This document shows positions 1 to 13,365 of a stretch of 64,000 bases of DNA, one piece after another. The notes below the pieces were generated by a model. That model made no database searches. It was not told the origin of the DNA and saw only the letters and a program-made list of their open reading frames with translations. The number at the start of each line of letters is the position of its first letter. The first letter of the stretch is position 1. The position numbers and the translations under genes are program-made. This DNA is from Stenopsyche tienmushanensis. Taxonomy: Eukaryota; Arthropoda; Insecta; Trichoptera; Stenopsychidae. The DNA lies in NCBI GenBank assembly GCA_008973525.1, contig WACJ01000516.1, positions 806,001 through 870,000 on the forward strand, in the 5' to 3' direction.

Positions 1-3000
1 CGTCCTAATTGTCTAATTCAAAGTTTTAGCAAAAATGATGATTTCTCAGAATTTTACGACACAAAGAGGTGACAAATATTTTCTTTCCCATAATCTCTGG
101 ATCTCTCTAAGTGAATAATTAAAATCATATGAATTGGCACTGTTTTACTTTCATGATCTAGATGAGTTTTCGCTTTACCACAGCCACTCGCTGTTCCAAT
201 TTATCTCTTTCAATCAAAAATGATTGCTTGCTTTTGCATTTAATTGGGCCTTGCATATGTCTAGTTGTATTAAAATATAGTTTAATTAATATTGATTGAA
301 TTAGGCTATAGTATGAAACCATCTAAAACTAATGAGGAAATAAAGAAAACCAAGGCATCAAATATAAACGTTTCCTCAGCAGATTTTTCTTGGAGAGAAT
401 AAATGTATAGTTTTTAATAAGATTATACTTATAACATAGTGGCTCTCTCGAAAAAATGCATTCATTTCAAGCCCCTAAAATTAGTTTAACCCCAAAAATG
501 GTTTTAAAAAAAATATGTATGTTATATAAGAAATCATCCCTTTTAACAATTTAAACCAAGGCAAAAAATGAACGTAAAAAGAGTCTTCATTACAACATTA
601 CATGTCCACATACTGCAAGAATATTCAAGGGTTACATTGAGTGATTTTACCACATCGTCCTATTCATCGATGTCATCCATCCAAAGGATCAAAATTAATT
701 TAAAAAAAATATTTTAGATAAATATGTCAATAGAAAAAAGGCTATACTTTCAATGCCCATTACCCAAAATGATCATTTTTCCATACGTTTTATTTATTTA
801 CACATCATGATACGAATATTTTTAGAACTTATCAATGTTCGATTAACTCAGTATAGTCAATAGGGATATACTATCAACGGAAATCGAATTGTTCTGATAG
901 TGAATCACTGTAGCATACTTACGTTCATGTCTTGTGAATAATAAATTCGAAGGAGCATTCAACGCCATACTCCGAAAACATTATTTTGGACAACTTTCTG
1001 CTTCTAATCAATAAATATTTGATAATTCAAACATAGTGTCGTTGAATTTAGATCAGTAATACAATATATTCATATCAAATTTATTTAAAAACAACCATAT
1101 CACCTTCACGAGAAAGTCTTTCATACGTGTCTTGTAAAGCAAACATATTGCATAGAAATGGTACGTTATTCCACCTAAAAATACAAATTGACATAAAATG
1201 TAGATTTAATAGCATGTAGCAAATAACGTCTGGCAATATGTCTTCTAAATGTTTCCTCTGTATACATTCTAACATCTCTGAACGTCCTCAAAATGTCTCA
1301 AATATATCAAATTCAGTATCGTTTTTTTTTCCGGGTACATCAACATTGAAAGCCATTTATGAATTAATCACACCTTCAAATCCACCATCCACTTATCAAA
1401 ATGAGAAAATTGTCACTTTCACTCATCTCATGAAAAAAATAAGGCTTGTTCTTTGTTAGCCCCAATTTCTGATAGCGTCCCTCTTTTTGCGCATTTCCAC
1501 CCCCAAAGTTTTTCTGTTGTATACGCCGCAACAATGTAGTAGTTTTATCATCCGAAATGACGTTTCCACTGGTATAAGCCATTATTCTATTAACTGTACC
1601 GATAAAACAGGAATGGGCCATATTAAAAATATTACACGTCTTCTACGGACAAAACCCGTAAACATTTTTATGATTACAAACGCAATCTTTTTTTATAAGG
1701 CCGGAATGAATCTTCCTGCAATGGCGTTACATTGTAGGTGTTTCAGATTGATGCGAAATTATTTCATCGCTGTATTTGTTTGCTAAATATTATAACTAAG
1801 TGTAAAAATTGCCTTAAATTTCATAGTCGCTTTGATATACCAATCTCGGCTTTAATACGATTTTTGGGTGTTTCCACAGAAACACAAACGACATTCAATT
1901 ACGATTTTATTACTACGATTTATATTATAGCATGAATTATATACAATACAAGTAATTTGTACTAATGAATATATTATAGCAAATCATGCGATTATATATC
2001 AATTTCATCATCCCTTATGGTTTATCTACAACGCATTTTTCTAAAAATGTACAATTTATTTATGCTATACTTATATTTTAAATCTTTATCGATTCTACAT
2101 GCATATATTGATACCTCAAACGGTTCCTTTTAAAGTTTATATTAACATCCTGGACTGTTACTTAAAAATAATATATGGATTCCAATAACCATATTTTACA
2201 GATTAATCATTGATTATTGTTATATTTCATCATGATGATCATGTGTAGAAAAAATAATAAAATAAAGAGAATGATAAAAAGGGAATACTTGCCATCCTCT
2301 GTTATATTCAAATTATTATGAATTAAAATAGGATGGATTATGTGAGGCATTATGAATTATGAATACATTTAATTTGTTGTATGAATTAGAATATTTTTAT
2401 CATACACGATTCTTCTTGTAATAATATCATAAATTCATAGTATAATATCATAGTATACCACATTGTCCATATTTGGATTAACACAATATTTATTCGTTTT
2501 TTTCCATATCGTAAATAATACATGTTGTTTATCTAGACTAACATTATTTCGGTATGCAGGAAAATAATAAATATATTTTTTATTTATATTCGGGATTTGT
2601 TTTTTATCCCGAAGTTTTCATATGTAAAATATTTACCGTACAATTTAAGGGATGAGTGTTTTTATTATACTGGAACAAATTTGTTCTTCAAGTATTTTCA
2701 TATCTTGTTCTGTTTACCATTGATTTTTAAGTTATTGTTCTCCTGTATTGTTTAAAAATTACGCTATATTCACCATTAATCATCAAAAGTATCATTTGAT
2801 AATCATTTTCATTTACATATATTCCCATTATCATAACATTTTTACCATGGAAAAAATTATAATTGGAACAAAGAGCTTAATAGGAAGAGACGACAGATTT
2901 TACTATTATTTGATAAATATTTTATGCATCCAGAAAATGAAAATGTATCCAATATGAAAGATATGATTCTGTATCCCAATTCAAATTAAATTTTAATACC

Positions 3001-3309
3001 ATTGAACATAGATGTAATCAAATGCATGATAGAAGAAGGGGCTTGGTATGAAGTAAGGTAAAAAGAAACTGAAGTAGAATTTATGGATATTGGATGCCAT
3101 TAATCAATTGAATGAGGTTATATCGGCTATCATACTGAATTAAGATGAAAGTCGTAAACAATTTACAAAAGACAATTTATCTCTATCAATATATTATAAT
3201 TAAGTACGTATTGTTGCAAAAGTTCTCTGTTTTGTCCAATAGGAATTTACCATAAAGATCAACATTTATTTTTAATAAATATTCAAAGAGTACTTTACCA
3301 CAAGCTATT
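1..3309. other. AT-rich stretch, no supported gene
   Basis: Low-complexity AT-rich DNA with many poly-A and poly-T runs. Between about 1081 and 1935 several overlapping frames of 60 to 99 codons occur on both strands, but none shows a family motif or a convincing exon boundary. If the receptor gene continues to the left, this is intron or downstream DNA. The TM6-TM7 exons of the receptor were looked for on the minus strand here and not found. Confidence 0.6.
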
Positions 3310-3849
3310 AAAACTAGGAGGAAATTTTATACCAATGGGCAGTAAAAGTAGGAATAGCCACAGTGAATCAGTGGAGTTTTAGATACACGAGTGCCCCCGG
3401 ACTAGTCATACAAAGTGTCTTCTATCAGTATTTTTGATTCCTATGAGTTCTGCGTACAAAGCTTCCAGGCGCCCATCCCTTTTACTCCACGAGGGAAACC
3501 AAATTCAGACTATATGCACCCGAAGGTGCGATGAAGAAAAGGAGGAATGGATTTAACTAAAGATCAAAGGAACTACTGCGTGAAGTCACTGCCACCACGA
3601 GTTCAACCTCTGCTTGAAGAAAGCTGCAACAGATGACAGACTGCAGGGATTCTCCCATCCCCATGGTATTTAAATTGGTTTCGGTCATTCTTAGTACCTA
3701 ATAGTACCTAGCCATAGGCATTCTCCTCTGTGTGCACTAGGCTGTTTAAGATAATAGTGTCCCAACTCATGTTAGCTGAGCTACCTAAGAGGCCTTTGAG
3801 AAGCAAACCAACGAGGCAGCTTTCGCCCACCACTATATAACGTCATTAC

Positions 3850-4994
3850 TAGGGGTCCCAAATATTCGTAAAATCAATTATTCGAAGAACGAATATGAAA
3901 TTGGTAAAATATTCGAATCATTTATGTATATACGAGGATGATTCAAATATAACCCGGAAATTTGATGTACAATTTTATAAGTGATATATACAAATATAAA
4001 TGAGTATCTTATTTTTATTACATATTTCCCTTCAATAAAAATACGGATTGGAAGCTTCTTGGTCCTGTCACCGAAGAAAGAATACGAGACATAGAATTTT
4101 CTGTTGCGCAACACGTTTTCTCGTAAACAAAAGGCGTGAAAATTTTGAGGGCTTTGGTTTCAAGCAAAATCAAGAATTTTAAACAAAATCAAAAATATCA
4201 GAAGTGGCGAAATTTTTTAATAGTTTTTAAATAAACCTTATGTTATCCTTATAAGCAACTGGTGCTCTGATTTCAATTATTATATATTGGCAATTTGTAT
4301 TCTCTAACGTTTTCTGTAATGTTTCTGATTGTATTACTTCTATTTCATTATTTATTATCTCCACTTCCAAATAATAGCTATTGGACTACTTGTCGGTTTT
4401 TATTAAAAGATTGTTTAAAATTCCGACCGATATCTTGTTTGTCCTGTTCTTTTCTGCAATTTTCTTAAAAAATATGTTTCTTTATCAGTAATAGTCTCTA
4501 ATTTTATTTATTTATTTTATCCTTTTGAGGAGTTCACTCGCATATTTGCGATCGAATTACAGGTGATTCAGAAAGAGCATTCTTACACCTTGAGCTCAGA
4601 GAGAGACAGAGGCGAAAAGGGTGTCTTGCAGTTCAGAAGATTGTGAATGAGAAACAGAAACCGAGAGAGTATCTTGCGTACATCATACGATTGTATAGAT
4701 CGATAATTCCCTAATTATCGACTAATAATGGTGTGTGAATGATATAATGAATCGATTTGAATTGTATTGTTTATGTTTACTTAAAGAAATGAACGATTAT
4801 TGTGTGCTATCGACAGTGTTTATTTATTTATATACAATGATTGTTGTTATTGTTAGTGATTTTTTGACTAATTATTTTAACTTTTTAAATTTCTTGGTGA
4901 AAATCGAATAATATCCAATTAATTTACTAATTTTCGAATGTTCGAATATTGAAAAAAAAACCAAATATATTTGATTATTCGATTGGGACCCCTA
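3850..4994. mobile_element. Non-autonomous hAT element with perfect 8-bp target duplication
   Basis: The element starts TAGGGGTCCCAA at 3850 and ends with its exact complement TTGGGACCCCTA at 4994, a 12-bp terminal inverted repeat of the hAT type. It is flanked on both sides by GTCATTAC (3842-3849 and 4995-5002), the 8-bp target duplication expected of hAT transposases. AATATTCGAAT-like motifs lie just inside both ends. No transposase frame is left; a 78-codon minus-strand frame at 3878-4114 has no recognisable motif. A SINE-like segment (4501-4600) is nested inside. The perfect duplication suggests a relatively recent insertion moved by an enzyme encoded elsewhere. Confidence 0.88.
4501..4600 (-). 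repeat. SINE-like body with AAAT tail, nested in the hAT element
   Basis: Read on the minus strand, this segment runs from a GAGCTCAAGG motif through GCTCTTTCTGAATCACC and ends in an AAATAAATAAAT tail (plus-strand 4502-4520). The body aligns by eye with the minus-strand copy at 31206-31336, which also has a tRNA-like head. The head is missing here, so this looks like a 5'-truncated SINE copy. Confidence 0.5.
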
Positions 4995-5310
4995 GTCATT
5001 ACCCACGGGCGTAGGGTTTGCCTCCCAAGGGGTTTAATAGAGTGAAACACCCACCCCAAGGAGTGTTAGGCAGTCAGTTGAACTGGAGCATTTATTGTTC
5101 ATCACAGTCGGAACCAGTTAAGTTTAAGGATTTTGGGAATATCTGATCTCCCTGTGGCTGGCTTCTCTGATATCGTTACCATGATCTATATCTTGGTGGA
5201 ATATTAAAGACATGAAGCCAACAGTCGTGTTTTCATCACCTCGTCAGGCCGTTCGTTTGAAAGCATGAGCTCCGGAACAAAATGCAGTTATCGGGATGGG
5301 AATTCTCTTA

Positions 5311-6041
5311 TGATATGCCTCATTCTAATTAATAAGTAAATTTGATAAGTAAACTTTTTTCGTTATATCCAAGTTTCACAGTTTTTTTAAATCCAAATGA
5401 GTATATGATAATATTTTCTTTAATAACGAGGACTGTTATATAAAATTTAATTCTGGTAAATGATTTCATGTTCATGTTGCACAATACAATTTAAAATCTC
5501 CTGAACATTTTTAATGAGATGAAAATTGCGGTTTATGTCATGCAAGACTGTAATAAGAGGGAAACAATTCAGACAGTCCTGCCATAATATCCGGTTTAAA
5601 AAAGCAGGAAATTAACCATGCTGTAATGGTTGAGATTAAATTTTCTAATTAAAAAGTGTGCAAAACGCTATTTGCATGAACGTTTTATTTTTGATGTTCA
5701 TATATGTGTAATATATTTGAGTTGTTTCATTCTGTAAAGCTAATAGGATTGGTTAATATTGACCCAAATTTTTGTTTGATTTAATCACAGAAATTTGAGT
5801 GCTTTTAAGGGTTGATAATCGACCCTACGTATATCGAAAACGCAATAGATTTATTTCATTGTTGAATTTTTCTGAACAGAAGCATTATTTTCTACCAAAC
5901 AATACTTAAAGAGTGAAAAGCTTTTCATATAAGCGGCTGCTTAAAATAATATATCCAGTTGAATTTATGATTTCAGCCATTAAATGCTTCGTTTACTGAA
6001 TTAGCTCTTCCATGCATATTTACAAGAAAAAATATACTTAC
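5311..6041. other. Intron of the 5-HT2 receptor gene, nothing else seen
   Basis: AT-rich sequence directly downstream, on the minus strand, of the exon at 6042-6209. It begins with that exon's donor site and runs without an exon to the GC-richer block. No open frame or repeat was recognised. Confidence 0.6.
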
Positions 6042-6209
6042 CCAAGAGTGGTACAGTCAACAGTGGGTGGTTGCAAGGGTGGTGTTGGGGGTGGAGGACC
6101 ACGAGGCGTATGCCCAGGGCGGTTACTCGCAGCCTCCAACCCCCGAGATAACCGCAGCATCTCAGCACCGAACTGCTGTAATGCCGTCATAGCCGAAGGC
6201 GCTGGTTCG
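6042..6209 (-). CDS. 5-HT2A: 5-HT2-type serotonin receptor, exon for the third intracellular loop (distal part)
   Basis: Internal exon of 168 nt. The acceptor is GTGTCTTACAG before 6209 and the donor is GTAAGT starting at 6041. The first base completes a Ser codon begun in the exon at 8404-8536, and the exon ends with two bases of the next codon. The peptide begins SEPAPSAMTALQQFGAEM, continues LRLSRGLEAA, then becomes proline-rich (PPPPTPPLQPP) and ends TVDCTTLG. The FGAEML.LSRGLE signature is, from my knowledge of the family, typical of the long third cytoplasmic loop of insect 5-HT2 receptors, the Gq-coupling side of the protein. The last residues lead towards TM6, which must be encoded to the left of the window. 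The choice of 5-HT2A rather than 5-HT2B rests on this loop only. Confidence 0.88.
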
Positions 6210-8403
6210 CTGTAAGACACCACAACCTCAACTAGTGCTAAACTATCACACGTGTGCAAACACATACACACACAAAATCAAAGCAACAATTAAAAACCAT
6301 ACAATAAACTATTTAAAATTTAAAAAACCAAGCTATAAGCACAAAATATGACAGCATCCTTAACAAGCTCTCCAATGGTATTGACATGAAGCACTTTGTG
6401 AGATGTAATATTGATGGATGATTAAACAATACGATATTTCACAAAGGGTAGTAATAAAGCAAACAAATGACCGATTCCCTCCAAAAAGGTCATGTTGATC
6501 CATTAGTTATATGAATGTATGTATTAAAATTAATACCTTATCTATTCGATGGGCTCCCGTGAAACTTTATACGGAAGTCCTTAATAAATCAGATTCTACT
6601 TCGAAAGTATCGATTACTCAATAAAATAATGAATATATGATTTTTAAATCACTATTTACAATCTCTGTATAGAATATATATTTATTTGAAGATTGGTATT
6701 TTAATAAAAATTATAGAATGCGAAAATAATCAAATTTGTTTAGAATGGGAAAAACATAGGGCGGTACTAGGATATCAGTTTTTTTTTGCAATATAAATCG
6801 CTTTATAATGACGTATTTAATTTTTTTTTTGAAATATTAACTTCTGAAGTGTTCAATCAATCAAATCAGAAAGCCATTAATATTAAAATTAATCTACGAA
6901 TCAAAAATGTAGTGTCGAAATTGAATCAAATGTATTTTGGCAGTGTTTTAATCTGTTGTACAATCGCGTTCTGATGCAGCAAATAAACTTTTTTCGAATT
7001 GAAAATAGAAATAATCCAATGGGAATTATTTAGAAGTGTCTGAATAAATTTTAAATTGGATCGCGATGATTTCAAGAGGAGTTTTGTTCGGAAAACAACT
7101 CAAAATTAATCAAGTTTAGAGCAAACCGTGAGTATAAAAGTCGCACAATAAAAACAACTTAATAAAGCAACCGTGTATGTTGATTTAAAATTGTTTTCTC
7201 TCGGAAAATTCTGCGAGCTAAATCCGTGAAAATTGTTTATAGCTGTGGACTTATTTTCATCCAAAGTTCCTATATTTAGACAGTTTTGATTGAAAAACTG
7301 TCTCCACGTTTTCGCAAATTATTACACATTCTATATTTAACGCTACAAAGTTCTGGCTGTTTTATAGTATACCTTTTATTCAAAATTTTGAAAACATGGC
7401 AAGGTATGTATATATTATTTGTGGAAAAGTCTTTATAGAATAATTTTTCGCATTAAAAGTTTACTTCATAGTCATCCAAAGCGCGCTAATGTTACATTTA
7501 TGATATGATAAAAATGCTTAGTCATACAGATAACTTTAATCCAAAAGCCAATGAGCCAAATCTACCCTTTAAAACTTATAACAAAAGACCTTGCTGGAGT
7601 ATTAAAATACCAATAATTTCGGGTTTAATGCGTATTATAGAGCAAATTAAGCTTACATTATCTCCTCGCCTTTTTATATTACATGAATTAGCAATAATGT
7701 TAATCAAATTTAAATATAGCCTAAAATATATAAAGGCCAAATGTAATTTTTCGATAAAAATATTGAGAGCTTAATAAGATTGGATAATTTAGGCAAAAAT
7801 GAAAATTAGGAAATACTTTTCTCATCGTCAGACATTATTATCTGGATATGTTTTTGTTTAAGTCCTTAATCATCAATAGTTGCTAACTTATTCATCTAAA
7901 AAACATTAATATTTATTAGTAAACCAACTTACCAAAACACTAATTTAGTACAATTGTGTAATAATAAATGATTATTCCCCAAAATTATTAAATATCTTTT
8001 CAACGCAATCATTTTCGCTAAGACTCAGCATTTCTATAATATAATTCCTACTGACGTCATATAAAAACAATTTTCAACCATATCCATAATGAGTTGTGGC
8101 GTGTATGTTTAAATTAGCAGTTGCTTTTGATTGCATGGAATGAAATTCCGGGAACTTTACAAGCACCCCTCCCGTTGCGATCGATACCACGTCACATAAA
8201 ATGCTGGCGACAAAGAAAAACATTGCCATCATTGTACGTGCGTCGAATTCGTTTTTAACCCAGAAACGCCAAGTCATTAAATTGAATGTAATGGAGATAG
8301 GATTGCCCCATATTTCATCTACACTCGAATTATGGCTCGTTTGACCACAAAACGCAACATATCCTTGATTAAATTATTTTTTATGGATTCTTTAGAAATG
8401 TAC
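6210..8403 (-). other. Intron of the 5-HT2 receptor gene, about 2.2 kb
   Basis: Intron between the exons at 8404-8536 and 6042-6209, with donor GTACAT at 8403 and acceptor ending in TTACAG at 6210. A short CA-rich run (ACACACATACACACAC-like) lies at about 6250-6275. Frames of 62 to 89 codons at 6786-6974 and 7505-7774 are AT-rich with no recognisable domain. Confidence 0.75.
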
Positions 8404-8536
8404 CTCGTGTCTGGTAACCACAGCTCATGAGCATCCAATGCTGTTAAATCAGTTTCAGTGCTTGTAGCTGAATGTCCGACATGTTGTGGTGTTCCACGGG
8501 CGCTGGTTGTTGCTCTTCTCCATGTATTTCGCCTCT
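8404..8536 (-). CDS. 5-HT2A: 5-HT2-type serotonin receptor, exon for the third intracellular loop (middle part)
   Basis: Internal exon of 133 nt. The acceptor is GATATTTTTAG before 8536; the donor starts GTACAT at 8403. Its first two bases join the single G left by the exon at 23231-23429 to make a Glu codon, and its last two bases (AG) pair with the C opening the exon at 6042-6209. The peptide begins (E)RRNTWRRATTSARGTPQHV and includes HSATSTETDLTALDAHELWLPDT. The STxTxLTxLDxHELWLP string is the part I recognise from insect 5-HT2 third loops. RRNTW and RRATT offer basic-residue phosphorylation contexts, which is inference only. The acceptor has a weak polypyrimidine tract but is the only AG that keeps frame and phase. 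Confidence 0.88.
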
Positions 8537-8673
8537 CTAAAAATATCAAAATCACGCTTAGTTTCATTAGAGCTATTATTAGAAACTCCACAAAAACTAT
8601 TTTGGGATAATTACATCGAAGATAATCAGAAATGATCACTCATATAAAATATACATTCATAATAACATATGTA

Positions 8674-9468
8674 CACTTAAACTTTTTTGTGCGTAGGAGA
8701 ACAATAAGGCAATTAAAAAATATCATTTTAGTAAAATTTTAAGGATATTTTTAATTATAAACTATCATCGCTGTATGATAATTTTCGTTGGGATTTTCGA
8801 TTTGACTCAAAATCACTCTCTTTTTCGGAAGAAATAGTATACTCAGTGTCAATGTCATTATTGTTCTTTGTAGATTTTCTCTTTCCAACAATATAATTCA
8901 TAATTAGTAAACATTCAAAAAAATATCACAAAATGGTGACTGTTTAAAAAAAAATCAGTCAAGTCATTTTTTGGCCTTGTTTGACAGTTTTAAATAGATA
9001 AAAATAAATTGTGACATAAATCTGGTAGGAATAATAGAGGATTATATAGAAAAGATTTGTACCCAGTTTGAAGTAAATTAAATAATTAAAACTTGAGATA
9101 TGATGTCAACCGTGTTGAAAAAAACAGTTTCGAGAAAAACGCGTTAAAAGGTTTCATTATGATAGGACTGACCAAGGTACCGCCTTACTAAAATAGCTAT
9201 AACTCCATAAGTTGTTGGAATTTGGAAATTCCTTTGGAGAATTTATTTTTAAACATCGAAACATTGGAAAAACTAAAAAAAAACGAAATCAATATTTTTC
9301 AAAATTCTAAATTAGAATAGAAAACAGTCCCTAAATTATATTTTTTTCCAAATTTCGATCAGTGTTGATGATTTGTTCCCTATTTTATCCAAAATATCTC
9401 TAAACGTACTCTTTATGAAATAAAAAAAACCGCATAACTTCGAAATCGCACAAAAAGAGGTTTGAGTG
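8674..9468 (-). mobile_element. TA-flanked DNA element, copy A (full length, about 795 bp)
   Basis: The left end reads CACTTAAACTTTTTTGTGCG and the right end is the inverted form CGCACAAAAAGAGGTTTGAGTG, each bordered by TA (8672-8673 and 9469-9470). TA duplication and AAACCTCTTTTTGTGCG-like ends resemble the pogo/Tigger branch of Tc1/mariner, but no DDE transposase is encoded. The only shared coding signal is a 48-codon minus-strand frame (8755-8901). The same element recurs at 13366 (inverted relative to this copy), 15808 and 21734. It lies inside the 14.7-kb receptor intron. Confidence 0.75.
8755..8901 (-). CDS. Small conserved reading frame inside TA-flanked element copy A
   Basis: A 48-residue frame from ATG (complement of 8899-8901) to TAA. 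It has a basic start (IVGKRKSTKNNND), a Ser/Glu/Asp-rich middle (YTISSEKESDFES) and a basic then acidic end (RKSQRKLSYSDDSL). The frame is matched at the protein level in copy B (13878-13994) with mostly conservative changes, and in part in copy C. It may be the first exon, or a tail, of the parent element's transposase. I recognise no domain, and expression is unproven. Confidence 0.35.
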   Translation of the reverse strand: MNYIVGKRKSTKNNNDIDTEYTISSEKESDFESNRKSQRKLSYSDDSL

Positions 9469-9470
9469 TA

Positions 9471-12400
9471 TATGGATCTTATCGATCGTCTCAAATCAGA
9501 TTCACTCTTATATCTTAGTCTTTAAATTTAATTAACATTTTTATTTAAAAAAAATAAAATTAAGCTTATTCTGGATTGTGAAAAAAATCTCGAGATCGGA
9601 AAGATGAATCTTTTCGATTGATTATCATGATCCAAGTTAAGTATGATTTTTGAGATTTGATAAACTAAAGCGATTAATAAAGTCCTGCCAGAAAGTCTAT
9701 AAGTAACTGAATTTGAAACAAAAATTCAAATAACATAAACATAATGATAATTTCGCTCTACATTAAAAATCCTTTCCTTTAACACTATCGTGGCCGCATC
9801 AAATAATCGGACTATTGAACGTTTTACTTCAAATACAATAGATGTAGCATCAGTAATGATCAAAAGTGTTACAAGTCGTCTATATCTGGTAATAGATATA
9901 ATATGATACCTCAAGAAAGATTAAAAAAGTGTAAAAGTCAGTTTATAATTTGATAAATTTCGACGTCCAACTTTCTATAATAATTGTAATTTTTATATGT
10001 ATCATATATTGGTAATATAATTAACACTATATAAAAAAACCTTTTTTTACGAAAATTTTCTTCTAAAGATTTTAACATTTTACAATCCGGAGTGTTTGCG
10101 CATTAAACTTTTAAAATTAAAATTTTAAAGCCTTACTTATTGCTTTTACTTAGCCTTTACGTTATATACATATATAAAATGTTTCATATTATAAATGCCA
10201 TTAATTTCTTTCTCAAAAACTTTGTTCTTGTAGAACATTCAGAATCATCATCTGATTTTTTTTCAGTTTCAATAACTGAATGAATAATCAAGTGCCAATC
10301 GATGAGATCAAGAGGCTGATTTGCAAAAAAATATATGATTTCTTTTGAAAAATCTTCATTGGTATATAATGTATAGTAATAAAACCAATATAGTTTCAAT
10401 GTAAATATTTTAAAATCAACATTTTGACTAATATTAACGTAGATCACAAAATTAATTTCAAGCTGATTTATCACCCCAATAAATATTATTGCATGTTCAC
10501 AATGCACAATATAAGACTAGAAAACTGAGGATGAATTTTCATCATTATATTAGACGCAGATATTCGATTACAAGGAAAAAAGATAAATTATCAAAGGACT
10601 CATTATGAACTACACGTACTTAATATATTATACGAGTGGGCATTAATAACATCAGAATGAAAGATCGGCAAAACATAGCGGTAGCGTATATTTCATAAAC
10701 TTTTTTATTGAATCGCCCCCAGAGCTTGAACAGATTCGGCTAAATTATTAATGTTTGGATGTTATTAGACATTTCATGGATGTAAAATAATTTAATGGAG
10801 CTATAAGCACTTCTCTAAATTATACAGGTAAGAGATAATAGTTTTGGTTACATCCGCCCTAAAATGGGCGCCTTTGTTTGATAATTAGGAGCAATGTGAA
10901 AGTTTTCATTTGTTAAGCTACCGTAGCAATTACTTAATGCAACATCGGAATCGTGAAAAGTTTATCAGTTTGTAAAGCCCTTAAAGTAATCAAAGCTAAG
11001 CTCAAAAGATCACAGAAAGAGGTGAGAAAAGGGTTCAACGGAAAAGTTTAACCAACACTAAAAGCAGCTGGTGAAAAATGAAGAAAATAAGGAAACCGTA
11101 CTCTGAAGTTCATTTTTCACTTATATAAAACTACTTTGCGCTTACTTTGCCGAGCTATTAGGAATCTTATGGTTGCTTTATATTTTAAATTTAAAACCGC
11201 ATTAAAGAATTTATAACAGCTGAAAGAATTCGTACAGCTTATAAAGAATACGTCGTGTGCTTTCATAGTACAAACTTTTGATATTTCATGCAAATTGTGG
11301 TAAAATCGTATCTGCGGTAAAATATATGAAGAAGAAAATATATCAAGAAAGTAATTTGAATCGATTATGAAACTCCTAAAAAGTAATTTAGAAAATTGCA
11401 AGCCATTGTTTCTTCAAGGTGGGAAACTTTTTTGCCACCTGATAACATAAAAGCGCTATCAAATATGTATACATAAAGTAGCATGGTGTATTGACTAAGA
11501 TTATTTTTTTTATTGTTATCTCAGAATTGCAAAAATTGATCAAAGGACTGCCAAAGCGATGGGTGGAGGAATTGAATAATAAAGGGATTATTTTTTTTTC
11601 TAAATATGCGAGTATTTTTGAGTCCTAATATCTATCCAATTGTGAAATGTAGAACTTATGCATTATGAGCATGGCTAAAAGCTATTTTTTGAAGAGATAC
11701 GTTAGTTTTTAGCTCCTTTTTAACAAATTCCAAGGGCAAATATTTTTTATAAAAACAAGATGATATTGTAAATCTATGTTTAATATATGATTCGTTGTTG
11801 AAGCATTTACCAAATATATTGTGCCAAAGGAATATAAAGAAATGATTTGTCGAAGCCAAGCTCAAATCCACAAAGCTTCCTATATAAGTTCTAAAATCAA
11901 CATGTCAAATAGGCAAATGTTATCATACTGCATATGATTTTTCAAGCTCTGTTTAACGTTCATGTTTTAAAAAATATTTTATTAACATGAAGACTATTTA
12001 TATACATTTTCTTCGTGGCTTTTAATATTTTTGCGTCATTAATTGTTGGTTTTGCAAGCTCTCATGTCGATTGAGTGGCATTCTTATCCAATGGTATTTA
12101 GAGAATATCATCTTCAGTTTCCTTTGGTCCCGCCATCTGGATTTATCTTCCGAAAAATGCTAAATCAAAAAATGACATTTTCACGAGAAGAATGATTGTT
12201 TGATCGTCAATGAGCTCTTAAATCAAGAGTTTTGACGGAAAGAAAACTTTGTCTTTGATCTAAAATTGTGACTTTCTTGTGAATTTCTTTAAACAAAAAA
12301 TATACAATAAGTCTTTGACTGGCCTAAAAACGGAATTTATATGAATCCATTATGATTTTTTTTTATATTAACTTTAAATGATGGTCGTTCTTTCGAGACC

Positions 12401-13365
12401 TCCTATTGCACTGGCACATTAAATGACACGTATGATTATTTAAAAGCTCATGTACAATAATTAAATATAATCATTTTGCCTATAAAACGTCGAAACGAAG
12501 GGCTCTTATATGACGCTGAAGTTCTAAAATGCATGTTATAAAACGTGGAATAATTCAGAGTCGCTGGAGCTTATATGCATCTAAAGGGTGTTGTCCACGC
12601 TTTTGAACCCATAAAGCTCGCAGGTAAGTTATTATTCGAGTTTATGTTTAATATGGGAACATTTTACGACATCGGATCTTATCTACGAATCGGTCGAGCA
12701 TGCAACTTTCGTCGAGTTTCAGCCGGATTGCCTCGTATAAAGTTATATTATCATTAGAGGAACATTGGGTATTTAAACCGTAAACTTTTGATAGACTTTT
12801 CTGCTGAAGCACGCCCATGCGTCGGATTATGCGAGCTTAAATTGCATGCCTCCTAATTGCCAACGGTTAGTTCCTCTCCTTTTATAGTCATCCGAGCGGA
12901 AATTGCTGATAATCGTATGTCACCAAATTTATAGTATGTGGAGGGAGAAATTCGAAAATATTTGGCGAATTTGTAGCGAAAAGCGAGAAACATTTTGAAT
13001 TTAATATGAAAGTTTTTGAAAGTTTTCTCTCTGGATGCATCGTGGGAGAGGAATGCAATAACAGTTATATCCGTGATGTTTAAAGAACTTATCGAAGAAA
13101 ACTTGCAAAGTGGAAAGAATTTCCGAAGAAACTTTCTAGGGAATTTTCAATACGTACTGCTAAATATGCGAGCACATACATAATCAGCTTAAATATAAAT
13201 ACACTTTTCATACATCATTCATTTTTTAATAATTCATAATAAAATTTGTCAGTTAAACCTAAATACAAAGTACATAATAATCATATTTCAATGGCTACTA
13301 ATCGTTCTTTTTAAGATGTGAATTCATTTTTAGACGAAACGATCACCACAGGATTTTTCCAGGTA
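9471..13365. other. Receptor intron DNA, no supported gene
   Basis: Part of the 14.7-kb intron between the exons at 23231-23429 and 8404-8536. The longest frame is 107 codons on the minus strand (10184-10507). Its second half (around DLIDWHLIIHSVIETEKK) reads more like protein than the first, but it has no recognised family. Frames at 11117-11401 and 11656-11871 are AT-rich and without motifs. Confidence 0.6.

Larger units (their letters stand above)
3310..5310. repeat. GC-richer repeat-like block interrupted by a hAT element
   Basis: The flanks 3310-3849 and 4995-5310 are clearly GC-richer than their surroundings and read as one continuous sequence once the hAT element at 3850-4994 and one copy of its 8-bp duplication are removed. 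There is no long open frame. The block includes a short direct repeat of TAGTACCTA near 3695-3711. Its composition suggests an old retroelement or other repeat, but I recognise no family. Confidence 0.4.

Noticed and set aside
1081..1935. Cluster of overlapping frames on both strands
   Set aside because: No frame is longer than 99 codons, the strands conflict and no motif or splice context was seen.
8074..8277. 67-codon minus-strand frame near the loop-3 exon
   Set aside because: It lies inside the intron between two phase-compatible exons and shows no receptor sequence.
10184..10507. 107-codon minus-strand frame as a gene
   Set aside because: Only half looks protein-like, with no motif and no neighbouring exons in phase.
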